The notes beneath the pieces were generated by a model, which saw only the letters and a list, made by a program, of their open reading frames with translations, was not told where the DNA came from and searched no databases. Below are positions 46,915 to 55,471 of a stretch of 64,000 nucleotides of DNA, piece by piece (positions within the stretch are counted from its first letter, which is position 1; each line of letters begins with the position of its first letter). Both the position numbers and the translations under genes were made by a program. Source of the stretch: Microbacterium testaceum StLB037 (lineage in GTDB: Bacteria > Actinomycetota > Actinomycetes > Actinomycetales > Microbacteriaceae); contig NZ_FNJN01000007.1 in the NCBI RefSeq assembly GCF_900104345.1, positions 124,001 through 188,000 of the forward strand, read 5' to 3'.

Positions 46915-47511
46915 ATGGCGCTGTCGCTTCCCGACCTGCACTGGACCGGCGTCGAGGGCGACGCCCGCGTCGACGCTCGCGGCGCGTTGACGCTGACATC
47001 CCGGGGCGGGGTCGACTGGACGAACGACGCGACCGGCGGTCCGGCCCAGCACGCCGCGACCGCCTTGGCCTTCGCGGCTCCCGAGGGAGATTTCACCCTG
47101 TCGGCCCGGGTGCGCGTGACGGGGGAGCGCTCGACGTTCGATGCCGGAGCGCTCGCGCTGTGGTCGGGTCCGCAGAGGTGGGCGAAGGTCTGCAACGAGT
47201 TCTCACCCCAGGGCGACAGCATGGTCGTGAGCGTCGTGACGAACGACTTCTCCGACGACGCCAACGGCGCGGTCTTCGCGACCGACGCGGTCTTCCTGCG
47301 AATCGCTCGTGTCGGGGCGGCCTTCGCGTTCCACTACTCGCTCGACGGCGAGTCCTGGCCCTTCCTGCGCGTGTTCCGTCTGGACGCCGACTCCTCGACC
47401 CTCTCGGTCGGCTTCCTGGCTCAGGCGCCGATGGGAGCGGGGGCGACCGCCGTCTTCGACGAGATCCGGTTCGATCGCTCATCGCTCCGCGACCTGCGCG
47501 ACCTGAGCTGA
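46915..47511 (+). CDS. DUF1349 family protein (concanavalin-like fold)
   Basis: The 198-residue protein has DUF1349 segments (DFTLSARVRV, GALALWSGPQRWAKVCNEFSP, VFLRIARVGAAFAFHYSLDGE and GFLAQAP). These proteins adopt a lectin-like beta sandwich and are mostly intracellular; their ligand is unknown. ATG 46915 lies 6 nt after TAGTCT (leaderless). Confidence 0.88.
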   Translation: MALSLPDLHWTGVEGDARVDARGALTLTSRGGVDWTNDATGGPAQHAATALAFAAPEGDFTLSARVRVTGERSTFDAGALALWSGPQRWAKVCNEFSPQGDSMVVSVVTNDFSDDANGAVFATDAVFLRIARVGAAFAFHYSLDGESWPFLRVFRLDADSSTLSVGFLAQAPMGAGATAVFDEIRFDRSSLRDLRDLS

Positions 47512-47547
47512 GGCCCCAGCCGAGCATACGGATGACAGACTGACCGG

Positions 47548-47955
47548 ATGCCGCGTCGCACAGGTCTCACCGTCCGCTCCGTCGCCCGCGGGGCACTCGC
47601 CCTGCTGCTCATCGGGGCCGGCGTCAGCCATGTCACGTGGGGTCGCCGTGGCTACCGGATCGTCGTTCCCGGGTGGGCGACGCGGCTGCTCCGCACCGAC
47701 AAGGACGCCATCGTCGTGGCATCCGGGGCCGTCGAAGTGATCCTCGGCGTCGCTCTCGTCGCGTTGCCGCAGGAGCGCGGGCGCATCGGCGCGGCCATCG
47801 CCGCGTTCTTCGTCGCGGTGTTCCCCGGCAACGTGCACCAGTGGCGGACCGGGCGTTCAGCGCCCGGGTTGAACACCGACCGCTCGCGCTTCCTCCGACT
47901 GTTCCTCCAGGTGCCGCTCGTCGCCTGGGCCTGGTGGTCGACGCGCCGGAGCTGA
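47548..47955 (+). CDS. DoxX-like small membrane protein
   Basis: The 135-residue protein has four helices and the pattern of DoxX-like proteins (ALLLIGAGVSHVTW, VASGAVEVILGVALVALP, AAFFVAVFPGNVHQW). Function is unknown; relatives take part in oxidative-stress systems. CAGACT lies 6 nt before ATG 47548. Confidence 0.78.
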   Translation: MPRRTGLTVRSVARGALALLLIGAGVSHVTWGRRGYRIVVPGWATRLLRTDKDAIVVASGAVEVILGVALVALPQERGRIGAAIAAFFVAVFPGNVHQWRTGRSAPGLNTDRSRFLRLFLQVPLVAWAWWSTRRS

Positions 47956-47964
47956 CGGCCGCGC

Positions 47965-49614
47965 CTACGCCGCCTCGCCGAGCTCGAGGATGCCGTTCTC
48001 GAACGCCGCGCGGGCCAGCACCTTGTAGCCGTGGTCGGCGAAGAAGACCGTCAGCCGGTCGTCCTCGATGGCCATGACCGTACCGGTACCGAACTCACCG
48101 TGTTCGACGGTGGAATCGATGCGGATGCCGCCGGACTCGGCGTCTTCGGCCGAGGGCTCGACCGGCACCACCGCGCCGGCGTCGCACCGGTCGCATGAGG
48201 CGCACTGGCTCGGCGTCTCGACGCCGAAATACTCGAGCAGCGCCCGCCGTCGGCAGTGAGTCGTCTCCGCGTACCCGCGCATGATCTCGATGCGAGAGGC
48301 CCGGATGCGCTCTTCGGCCTCGTCGCGCTCGCGCACGGCGCTCACCGCGTCGCCCGCCGAGACCTTCGCAAGCGCCGACACTCCGTCGGGGCCCGACACG
48401 GCGAGCTCGCAGGCCACGAGCTGGTTCAGCACCCGGCCGATCGCCCGGACCGAGCGGCCGCTCTCGTCGGCGACGTCTTTCGCGCGCACCGGCGTGCTGG
48501 TCCGCTGCAGAACGTCCCAAACGCCCGCGATGTCGGCTCGTTTGGTGTGGCCGCCCGCGAAGAACGAGCGCAGCGAGAAGTCCTCGGCGCGGTAGTGCAG
48601 GATCGCCCGCGCGGGCTGCCCGTCGCGGGCGGCGCGTCCGATCTCCTGGGCGTACGAATCGAGCGACTCCGTGACATCGGCGTGCACGACCAGGCGCACG
48701 TCGCTCTTGTCCACTCCCATGCCGAACGCCGAGGTCGCCACCACCACGTCGAGCTCTCCCGCGCTCCACGCGGAGTGCACCTCGTCGCGCTTCTTCTGCG
48801 CCATGGCTCCGTGGTACGCCGCCGCCCGCAGGCCGAGTTCGCGGAGTTCTTCGGCGTAGGAGTCGGTACCCTTGCGCGTCGCCACGTACAGCAACGCCGG
48901 GCCGCCGGCATCCTGGACATCCGCCACGACCGCGCGGCGCTTGTCCGCGTCGTGCTCGTGCCGGCGGACGGCCATGTGGATCTCGGGACGATCCATGCCG
49001 CGCACCTCGAGGTGGGGCTCGCGCATGCCGAGGCTCGAGACGATGTCGTCGCGGACGGGAGCGGATGCCGTTGCGGTCAGCGCCAGCACCGGGGGATGGC
49101 CGAGGGCTTCGATGGCGTCGCCGATGCGCGCGTAATCGGGGCGGAAGTCGTGGCCCCACGCCGAGACGCAGTGGGCTTCGTCGATGACGACGAGGCGTAC
49201 ATCGGCCTTCGCGAGACGATCGAACACCTCGGCGTTGGCGAGCTGTTCGGGGGCGAGGAAGGCGTAGACGGCGTCGGGTCCCTCGATCGCGGCCCACGCG
49301 GCTTTCTTGGCGGCGGCGCCGGTGCGCGAGTTGAGCGCGACCGCGGCGGGGGCATCGGGGGCGGCGTCGATCGAGTCGATCTGGTCGCGCTGGAGGGCTA
49401 GCAGGGGCGAGATGACCACGGTGGTCCCGCCCAGCTCACATCCGGCGATCTGGTAGACCGCCGACTTGCCTGCTCCGGTCGGGAACACGACGAGAGTGTC
49501 GCGGCCGCTCACCACCGCGTCGATCGCCTCGGCCTGACCCGGCAGCAGGTCGTCCCATCCGAACACCTCACGGGCGGTGCGGGCGGACTGTTCGAGTGTG
49601 GCGGGAGCGTTCAC
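47965..49614 (-). CDS. recQ: RecQ-family ATP-dependent DNA helicase
   Basis: The 549-residue SF2 helicase unwinds DNA 3'-5' in repair. Walker A is PTGAGKS (about 45-51), the DEAH box is VIDEAHCVSAWGHDFRPDY, and motif VI reads QEIGRAARDGQ. The zinc-binding cysteines are in CRRRALLEYFG and CASCDRC. No HRDC domain is visible. The C-terminus instead carries a Tudor/CarD-like barrel (EHGEFGTGTVMAIEDDRLTVFF). GTG 49614 follows an AGGA site. A PafBC-like promoter lies upstream, facing that of the DNA ligase. Confidence 0.93.
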   Translation of the reverse strand: MNAPATLEQSARTAREVFGWDDLLPGQAEAIDAVVSGRDTLVVFPTGAGKSAVYQIAGCELGGTTVVISPLLALQRDQIDSIDAAPDAPAAVALNSRTGAAAKKAAWAAIEGPDAVYAFLAPEQLANAEVFDRLAKADVRLVVIDEAHCVSAWGHDFRPDYARIGDAIEALGHPPVLALTATASAPVRDDIVSSLGMREPHLEVRGMDRPEIHMAVRRHEHDADKRRAVVADVQDAGGPALLYVATRKGTDSYAEELRELGLRAAAYHGAMAQKKRDEVHSAWSAGELDVVVATSAFGMGVDKSDVRLVVHADVTESLDSYAQEIGRAARDGQPARAILHYRAEDFSLRSFFAGGHTKRADIAGVWDVLQRTSTPVRAKDVADESGRSVRAIGRVLNQLVACELAVSGPDGVSALAKVSAGDAVSAVRERDEAEERIRASRIEIMRGYAETTHCRRRALLEYFGVETPSQCASCDRCDAGAVVPVEPSAEDAESGGIRIDSTVEHGEFGTGTVMAIEDDRLTVFFADHGYKVLARAAFENGILELGEAA

Positions 49615-49640
49615 GAAGCCTCATTCCTGGGAGAGGTCTC

Positions 49641-49663
49641 AGCACACCTCAGACTTCCGACAT
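49641..49663 (-). promoter_or_regulatory. PafBC/RecA-NDp-like promoter of recQ
   Basis: Minus strand: ATGTCGGAA (49663-49655), N8, TGTGCT (49646-49641). The -10 is weaker than at the other sites and the start codon is 26 nt further on, with a ribosome site. Confidence 0.55.
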
Positions 49664-49788
49664 CGCCCCGGGGGTTGCGAGGGCGGCCCGGATCTGTTCT
49701 CGCGAGTGGGTGGCCGTGGAACGCTGAAGGTCTCCGAAAAGCGCCGTGGTCATGGCACTCGCGCCTGATCCGCACAAGCGTCCACCCG

Positions 49789-49811
49789 ATGTCGGAGGGG
49801 GATGCCAGGAT
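49789..49811 (+). promoter_or_regulatory. PafBC/RecA-NDp-like promoter of the DNA ligase
   Basis: ATGTCGGAG (49789-49797), N8, CAGGAT (49806-49811), then 6 nt to ATG 49818. The sequence ATGTCGGAG-GGGATGC-CAGGATGCCG nearly repeats that of the site at 40984. Confidence 0.65.
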
Positions 49812-49817
49812 GCCGAC

Positions 49818-51365
49818 ATGCTCTTCGGCGACATCGAGACCGCGCTCGCGACGGTGACGAACACGCGCTCGCGCCTGGCGAAGATCGAGGCCCTCGCGGC
49901 GCTTCTGCGCGGGCTCGATCCCGACGAGATCGAGCCCGCGGTGGGATTGCTCACCGCGGCCCCGCGCCAGGGACGCCTCGGCGTGGGGTGGCGGACGCTC
50001 TCCGCCCGCGCCGGTGATCACGCCGACACCTCGAACCTGACGATCGGCGACGTCGACGACGCGTTCAGCGCGCTCACCGGGATCGGTGGGCCGGGTTCCG
50101 CGGCCGTCCGAACGCGCCTCCTCGACGACCTCGCGGGGCGCGCGACGGCGACGGAGTGGCACCTGCTCGTTCGCATCGTGACGGGCGAGTTGCGCACGGG
50201 CGCCCTCGAGGGAGTGCTCCTGGATGCCGTGGCCCGAGCCGCCGAGCGGGACGGTGCCCTGGTGCGTCGTGCCGCCATGCTGTCGGGGGATCTGGGTGGG
50301 ACGACCCGCATCGCCCTGACCGGGACCCCCGAGGATCTCGCCGCGGTCGGGCTCGTGGTGGGGCGCGGCGTGCAGCCGATGTTGGCGTCTCCCGCGACGA
50401 GCGTCGCCGAGGCGATGGCCGTGACCGGCCGAGCCTCGGTGGAGTACAAACTCGACGGGGCCCGGGTGCAGGTGCATCGCCACGGCGACGAGGTGCGCGT
50501 CTTCACCCGCACACTCGCCGACATCACCCACCGGGTGCCCGAGATCGTCGAGGTGGCGCTCTCGCTCCCCGTCCACGACATCATCCTCGACGGCGAGACC
50601 CTCTCGCTCGACGAAGACGGCGGTCCTCGCCCGTTCCAGGACACGATGGCCCGCTTCGGCGCCGAGACGGCTCGAGAGATCGCCCTGCGCCCCTGGTTCT
50701 TCGACCTGATCCATCTCGACGGTCGCGACCTCGTCGACGAACCCCTCGCCACGCGCCTCGCCGAGCTCGAACGGGTGGCGGCGGAGCACCGCATCCCCGC
50801 CGTGCTCACGGACGACGTCGACGTCGCCGACGCCTTCGCGCGCGACGCTCTCGCCGCCGGCCACGAGGGAGTGATGGTGAAGGGGATCGACGACCCCTAT
50901 ACCGCGGGGCGCCGCGGCAAAAGCTGGCTGAAGGTCAAGCCGGTGCACACCTTCGACCTCGTCGTCCTCGGGGTGGAGTACGGATCGGGCCGACGCTCCG
51001 GCTGGCTGTCGAACCTGCATCTCGGAGCGCGGGATCCACACGGCCGCTTCGGCGACCCGGGCAGCTTCGTGATGGTCGGCAAGACGTTCAAAGGACTGAC
51101 GGACGAACTGCTGCAGTGGCAGACGGCGCACTTCGCCGAGAGGCAGACCGCAGACCTGCCGGGCGGCATCCGCGTGGCGCCCGACACCGTCGTCGAGATC
51201 GCGATCGACGGGGTGCAGCGGTCCGTGCGGTATCCGGGCGGCGTGGCGCTGCGCTTCGCCCGGGTGAAGACCTACCGTTCGGACAAGACCGCGGCAGAGG
51301 CCGACACCATCGAGACCCTGCGCGCGTTGCTGCCCGGCGGCGGCGAAGCGGCGACGGAAGGATGA
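49818..51365 (+). CDS. ATP-dependent DNA ligase
   Basis: The 515-residue enzyme has an N-terminal helical DNA-binding domain, an adenylation domain with the nucleophile Lys211 in EYKLDGARVQVH, and the motif IILDGETL. The OB domain carries the final lysine motifs GVMVKGIDDPYTAGRRG and SWLKVKPV. It resembles actinobacterial LigB-type ligases, accessory to the NAD-dependent replicative ligase. No Ku or LigD polymerase is nearby, so repair by end joining is not implied. ATG 49818 is leaderless. Confidence 0.93.
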   Translation: MLFGDIETALATVTNTRSRLAKIEALAALLRGLDPDEIEPAVGLLTAAPRQGRLGVGWRTLSARAGDHADTSNLTIGDVDDAFSALTGIGGPGSAAVRTRLLDDLAGRATATEWHLLVRIVTGELRTGALEGVLLDAVARAAERDGALVRRAAMLSGDLGGTTRIALTGTPEDLAAVGLVVGRGVQPMLASPATSVAEAMAVTGRASVEYKLDGARVQVHRHGDEVRVFTRTLADITHRVPEIVEVALSLPVHDIILDGETLSLDEDGGPRPFQDTMARFGAETAREIALRPWFFDLIHLDGRDLVDEPLATRLAELERVAAEHRIPAVLTDDVDVADAFARDALAAGHEGVMVKGIDDPYTAGRRGKSWLKVKPVHTFDLVVLGVEYGSGRRSGWLSNLHLGARDPHGRFGDPGSFVMVGKTFKGLTDELLQWQTAHFAERQTADLPGGIRVAPDTVVEIAIDGVQRSVRYPGGVALRFARVKTYRSDKTAAEADTIETLRALLPGGGEAATEG

Positions 51366-51369
51366 AGCC

Positions 51370-51996
51370 ATGAGTCTGGCCCCCTGGCTCGACGGCGAGC
51401 TCGGCTACCGCAGTTTCGGAACCCCGGGAGCCCCGCGGGCCGTGTTCGTCCTGCGCACGGGCGATATCGCGACCACCGATCCCGATGCCCGCGTCACCTC
51501 GGGTTTCGACGTGCGGATCGTCGCGGTCGGCCTCGATGCGCCCGAGCTCGAGGACCCACCGGTCTTCGGTGGGCAGACCCCGGCCGGGCTGACGGTCGAG
51601 GCGCTGAAGGCGTTGCTCGAACGCGAAGCGCCCGGGGCCACCGTGGGAGTCGTCGGCGAAAGGGCCGCCGGACCGATCGCCCTCTACCTCGCCGCGGCGA
51701 TGGGTGGTGTCGTCGATCGGGTCGCGATCGTCGGCGTCGAGAGCCCCTCCGACCCGCTGAGCCGCGACCTGCGGACCCCCCTGCTCGACGACCTCGCGGC
51801 CGAGGTGCTCGTCGTCGTGGGCGGCGACGGCCCCGCGGGGCGAAGCGATGCGACGTGGTACGTCGATCGCCTCCGCGCGGGCACCGCCGAGGTCGTCCAT
51901 CCCGATGAGATCGGCTCGGTCGACGGTCAGGTCACGCTGACGTCGGTGTGGTCACGCGTGTTGGCGCACGTCGCCCCGGGCGCCGAACGCCGCTGA
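51370..51996 (+). CDS. degenerate alpha/beta-hydrolase-like protein
   Basis: The 208-residue protein has the strand order of an alpha/beta hydrolase (FVLRTGD, VGVVGERAAGPIALYLAAA, AEVLVVVGGD). The nucleophile elbow reads GERAAG, so the usual serine is missing and hydrolase activity is doubtful. It starts 4 nt after the ligase stop, with GGAAGG as ribosome site, and is probably co-transcribed with it. Confidence 0.6.
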   Translation: MSLAPWLDGELGYRSFGTPGAPRAVFVLRTGDIATTDPDARVTSGFDVRIVAVGLDAPELEDPPVFGGQTPAGLTVEALKALLEREAPGATVGVVGERAAGPIALYLAAAMGGVVDRVAIVGVESPSDPLSRDLRTPLLDDLAAEVLVVVGGDGPAGRSDATWYVDRLRAGTAEVVHPDEIGSVDGQVTLTSVWSRVLAHVAPGAERR

Positions 51997-52006
51997 GGCC
52001 CGCCCC

Positions 52007-52867
52007 TCAGCCGCGAGGGACGGCCTTGACCTGCACGACGTTGGATTCTTCATCGACCTCGACGTGGTCGGTCTGCGCCTTCAAGAAGTCCGAGAAGCTG
52101 CGGAACCCGAGCGCCTTCTCGCTGAACGAGGGGTCGAGGCGCTTCATCAGGTCCTTCACGGCCGAGGCGTGCAGCCACTCGCCGTCGGCGCGCTCCGCCT
52201 CGAGCTGCATGGCGCGCTCGAGCAGGTCGACCGCCGGATCCTTAGAGCGCTTGCGTGCGCGCGGCCGCGAGGGAGCGGCATCCTTCTTCGTCTCGGCGAG
52301 ATTCGGGATGCCGGGGAGCGAGTCGTACGCGTCGAAGCGGTCGCACGCCGCGGCCAGGGACTTCGCCGTGGACCCGGCCACCCCGACCCCGACGACGTAG
52401 CGACCGAGCCGCTTGCAGCGCTGGGCGAGGGGAACGTAATCGCTGTCGCCGGCGACGATGACCACGTGCGACAGGTCGGGGAGGCGGAACATGTCCTCGA
52501 CGGCATCCACCGCGAGTCGGATGTCGGCGCCGTTCTTGGCGTAGGCGGCGGCGGGGAACAACTGCACCAGGTCGACGGCGCGCGCGACGAGCTGCGAGCG
52601 GTACTCGGCATTCACCGGCGACGACCAGTCCGCGTAGGCCCGAGTGAGCACCAGGGTGCCGAAGGACGCGGCGTAGTCGATGACCGCGCCGACGTCGATG
52701 GTCGCCTTGGTCAGGCGCTCGGCGATGTCGGGATCGGTCGGGTTCTCGGCGATCTTCTGCCGGTCACGCGAGTAGGCGTTCCTCCCGTGCACACGGTCGT
52801 ACCAGGACATGACGATGTTGTCGAAGTCGAGGTAGACGGCGACGCGGGCGGTCTGGGTGTCGGGCAT
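52007..52867 (-). CDS. NYN domain nuclease-like protein with C-terminal OST-HTH domain
   Basis: The 286-residue protein has an N-terminal NYN (PIN-like) domain with the acidic residues in VYLDFDNIV, YAKNGADIRLAVDA and VAGDSDYVPLA, all intact. After a basic linker (SRPRARKRSKDPA) comes an OST-HTH/LOTUS domain (AVDLLERAMQLE ... LGFRSFSDFLKA) that binds RNA in other proteins. An RNA-processing nuclease is likely. ATG 52867 follows CAGACT by 6 nt (leaderless). Confidence 0.87.
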   Translation of the reverse strand: MPDTQTARVAVYLDFDNIVMSWYDRVHGRNAYSRDRQKIAENPTDPDIAERLTKATIDVGAVIDYAASFGTLVLTRAYADWSSPVNAEYRSQLVARAVDLVQLFPAAAYAKNGADIRLAVDAVEDMFRLPDLSHVVIVAGDSDYVPLAQRCKRLGRYVVGVGVAGSTAKSLAAACDRFDAYDSLPGIPNLAETKKDAAPSRPRARKRSKDPAVDLLERAMQLEAERADGEWLHASAVKDLMKRLDPSFSEKALGFRSFSDFLKAQTDHVEVDEESNVVQVKAVPRG

Positions 52868-52914
52868 ACGTCCAGTCTGACCCGTCGCGCCCGCGACCGG
52901 GTAGCCCTCGCCCC

Positions 52915-53898
52915 TCACCGTTCGCCGGGGTAGACCACGCCGATCTGGCGGCGCACCTCGTCGAGCACGCCCATGATCGCCACGGTCTCGTCGATCGACA
53001 GGATGTCGTGGGAGTCCGCTCCGGCGGCGACGAAACGCTCGGCGGCCTGGGCCTGGAACTGCATGCCGCGCCCCGGGACCTCGGAGGTGAATTCCTCGAT
53101 CACGTCTCCGTCGGGCGAGACGACGCGGAACGAGGTCGGGGTGTACCAGACGCGGTCGATCTCGATGCGGGCCTCGGTTCCGACGATCTGCGCGACGTTC
53201 ATCCCCGCTCCGCGCGACGACGACACACTGGTCGACAGGGCACCGCCCGCGTGGACGAAGCTGGTCGCCACTTCGGCGTCACTGCCTGCGTCGGACAGAC
53301 GAGCCAGGGCGGTGATGCGCTCCGGCAGGCCGAGGACGTCGATCGCGAACGAGATCGGGTAGATGCCAAGGTCGAGCAGGGCGCCCCCGCCCAGCGCCAG
53401 ATCGTTGAGGCGGTGCGCCGGGTCGGTGGAGATCTTCTGGGTGTGGTCGGCCGACACGACGCGGATCTCGCCGAGGGTGCCCGCGGCGAGGATCTCGCGG
53501 ATACGCACCATGTGCGGCAGGTATCGGGTCCACATCGCCTCCATGGAGAGGAGACCCTTCTCGGCCGCTTTGTCGCGGATGGCCGCCGCCTCGGCGGCGT
53601 TGAGGGTGAACGGCTTCTCGACCAGCACGTGCTTGCCGTTGTCGAGGGCGAGCAGGGCGTTCTCGAGGTGCGCGGGGTGCGGGGTCGCGATATAGACGAT
53701 GTCGACGTCCGGATCGGCGACCAGTTCTTCGTACGAGCCGTGCGCGTGCGCGATGTCGTACTGTTCGGCGAAGGCCCGAGCGCTGTCGATGCGGCGGGAG
53801 CCGACGGCGGTGACGTCGAGGCCCGCGGTGCGCAGGTCGGAGGTGAAGGCGTGGGCGATGCCGCCCGTCGCGAGGATGCCCCAGTGCAGTCCGGTCAT
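52915..53898 (-). CDS. Gfo/Idh/MocA family oxidoreductase
   Basis: The 327-residue dehydrogenase has an N-terminal Rossmann domain (WGILATGGIAHAF, residues 6-18) and the conserved EKPF (VLVEKPFTLNAAEA). The substrate domain carries GGGALLDLGIYP. It probably oxidises a sugar or cyclitol with NAD(P). ATG 53898 is chosen because TACGGT lies 7 nt before it, within a PafBC-like promoter; the frame is open 10 codons further. Confidence 0.9.
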   Translation of the reverse strand: MTGLHWGILATGGIAHAFTSDLRTAGLDVTAVGSRRIDSARAFAEQYDIAHAHGSYEELVADPDVDIVYIATPHPAHLENALLALDNGKHVLVEKPFTLNAAEAAAIRDKAAEKGLLSMEAMWTRYLPHMVRIREILAAGTLGEIRVVSADHTQKISTDPAHRLNDLALGGGALLDLGIYPISFAIDVLGLPERITALARLSDAGSDAEVATSFVHAGGALSTSVSSSRGAGMNVAQIVGTEARIEIDRVWYTPTSFRVVSPDGDVIEEFTSEVPGRGMQFQAQAAERFVAAGADSHDILSIDETVAIMGVLDEVRRQIGVVYPGER

Positions 53899-53905
53899 GC
53901 GCTCC

Positions 53906-53928
53906 ACCGTAGCGGCGCCCGCCGACAT
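53906..53928 (-). promoter_or_regulatory. PafBC/RecA-NDp-like promoter of the Gfo/Idh gene
   Basis: Minus strand: ATGTCGGCG (53928-53920), N8, TACGGT (53911-53906), then 7 nt to ATG 53898. Confidence 0.55.
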
Positions 53929-54008
53929 CGGCGTCGCGCGAGTCTCGAAGGGCCCCGGATGCCGGCATCCCGTGTCTCATGATGCCGGCATCGTCCTAGG
54001 CTCGTCGC

Positions 54009-55331
54009 ATGACGGCCGTCGAGCGCTTCCGCGAGCTCCTGTCCATCCCGACGGTGTCGCGTGTCGACCCGGCGGAGGTCGACGATTCGGCCTTCGAAGA
54101 CTTCCACGCGGCTCTCGAACGGCTCTATCCGCTCGTCCACGCGCGTCTTGAGCGAGAGGTGGTCGAGGGACGGTCGCTGCTCTACCGCTGGGCGGGGGAG
54201 AGCCCCGTCGAGCCCCTGGTGCTCCTCGCCCACCAGGACGTGGTGCCCGTGGACGGGCAGGAGTGGGGGCATCCGCCTTTCGCCGCCGACCTCGTCGGTG
54301 AGGGAGCAGAGGCGACGATCCATGCGCGCGGCGCGATCGACGACAAGGGGGCGCTCGTCGCGATCCTCGAGGCGGTCGAGGGGGCACTGGCCGAGGGGAT
54401 CACGCCGCGAACGGACGTGTGGCTCGCCTTCGGACACGACGAAGAGACGCGCGGCACCGGCGCCCGAGCGATAGCGGCGCTGCTGGCTGCGCGCGGCATC
54501 CGTCCCGCTCTGGTGCTCGACGAGGGGGGAGCGGTCGTCGAGGGCGCCGTCCCGGGGGTGGCTGCGCCCACGGCGATGATCGGTGTCGCCGAGCGCGGCG
54601 TCGCCACCTTCGACCTCGTGACCCGAGAGGCCGGCGGGCATGCCTCGACCCCGCCGCGCATGCCGGCGACGGCCCGATTGGCCCGCGCGATCGATCGCCT
54701 CCGCCGTCGCCCGTTCCCCCGACGACTTGTCCCGCCCGTCCGTGCCATGCTCGCCACGGCCGCATCGCACGCCGGGGAGCCCCTGGCGACGCTTTTCCGC
54801 CGCACGTCCGTGTCAGCGCCGGCCGTGACCGCGGCCCTGTCGCTCCTCGGTCCCGAGACCAATGCGCTCGTTCGGACCACGGCCGTCGTCACACGTCTCG
54901 AGGGCTCGGCGGGCGAGAACGTGCTCGCCACCTCGGCGCGCGCGAGCGTGAACGTGCGCCTGCTCACCGGCGACACGCTCGCCGATGTCTCGATCCACCT
55001 GCGCCGAGCGGTCGCCGACCCGCTCGTCGACATCGAGCTGCGCCACGGCGACGACCCCTCGCCGGTCTCGCCCTGGCAGGGGGAGGCGTGGAGACGGCTG
55101 TCCCGCGCCGTCACAGACACCCTCGGCGCGGACACCGTCCCCCTGCCGTATCTCCAGCTCGGGGCCAGCGACAGCCGCTTCTACACGGGTCTCACCGACG
55201 CGGTGTACCGGTTCGCGCCGTTCCACCTCACGAGGTCCGAACGCGACGCGTTGCACGCTCCCGACGAGCGCATCCGCGTCGAGGTGTGGCTGCGTGGCAT
55301 CCGGTTCTATCGCGCGCTGATCGAGGGCTGA
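54009..55331 (+). CDS. M20 family metallopeptidase (carboxypeptidase-like)
   Basis: The 440-residue enzyme has the M20 two-zinc site: LLAHQDVVPVD (about residue 74), ARGAIDDKGALVA, GHDEETRGTG with the catalytic Glu, LDEGGAV, and a C-terminal histidine. A dimerisation insert lies in the middle. The presence of GAIDDKG and the length favour the PM20D1/carboxypeptidase S subgroup. The substrate is not known. ATG 54009 lies 6 nt after TAGGCT (leaderless). Confidence 0.88.
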   Translation: MTAVERFRELLSIPTVSRVDPAEVDDSAFEDFHAALERLYPLVHARLEREVVEGRSLLYRWAGESPVEPLVLLAHQDVVPVDGQEWGHPPFAADLVGEGAEATIHARGAIDDKGALVAILEAVEGALAEGITPRTDVWLAFGHDEETRGTGARAIAALLAARGIRPALVLDEGGAVVEGAVPGVAAPTAMIGVAERGVATFDLVTREAGGHASTPPRMPATARLARAIDRLRRRPFPRRLVPPVRAMLATAASHAGEPLATLFRRTSVSAPAVTAALSLLGPETNALVRTTAVVTRLEGSAGENVLATSARASVNVRLLTGDTLADVSIHLRRAVADPLVDIELRHGDDPSPVSPWQGEAWRRLSRAVTDTLGADTVPLPYLQLGASDSRFYTGLTDAVYRFAPFHLTRSERDALHAPDERIRVEVWLRGIRFYRALIEG

Positions 55332-55438
55332 CGCGGGCCGAGACGACCGCGTGCGGAGGACCGCGAGGCCGCCGTTCCGCGCCGAATGGGTGATTCTTCC
55401 TCCGCGGCGGGCGATTCTGCTGGCGTCGGTTATTCTCG

Positions 55439-55452
55439 TGTGACCGGTCACG
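55439..55452. promoter_or_regulatory. LacI-type operator upstream of the regulator at 55472
   Basis: TGTGACCGGTCACG contains the perfect palindrome GTGACCGGTCAC. It lies 3 bp after the -10-like TATTCT (55431-55436), over the expected transcription start, so it should mediate autoregulation. A matching site is at 56609-56622. Confidence 0.7.
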
Positions 55453-55471
55453 CAACAGTGCGCGACCCGCA

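Noticed and set aside
49818..51996. Non-homologous end-joining cluster
   Set aside because: The ligase has no polymerase or nuclease domain and no Ku gene is nearby.
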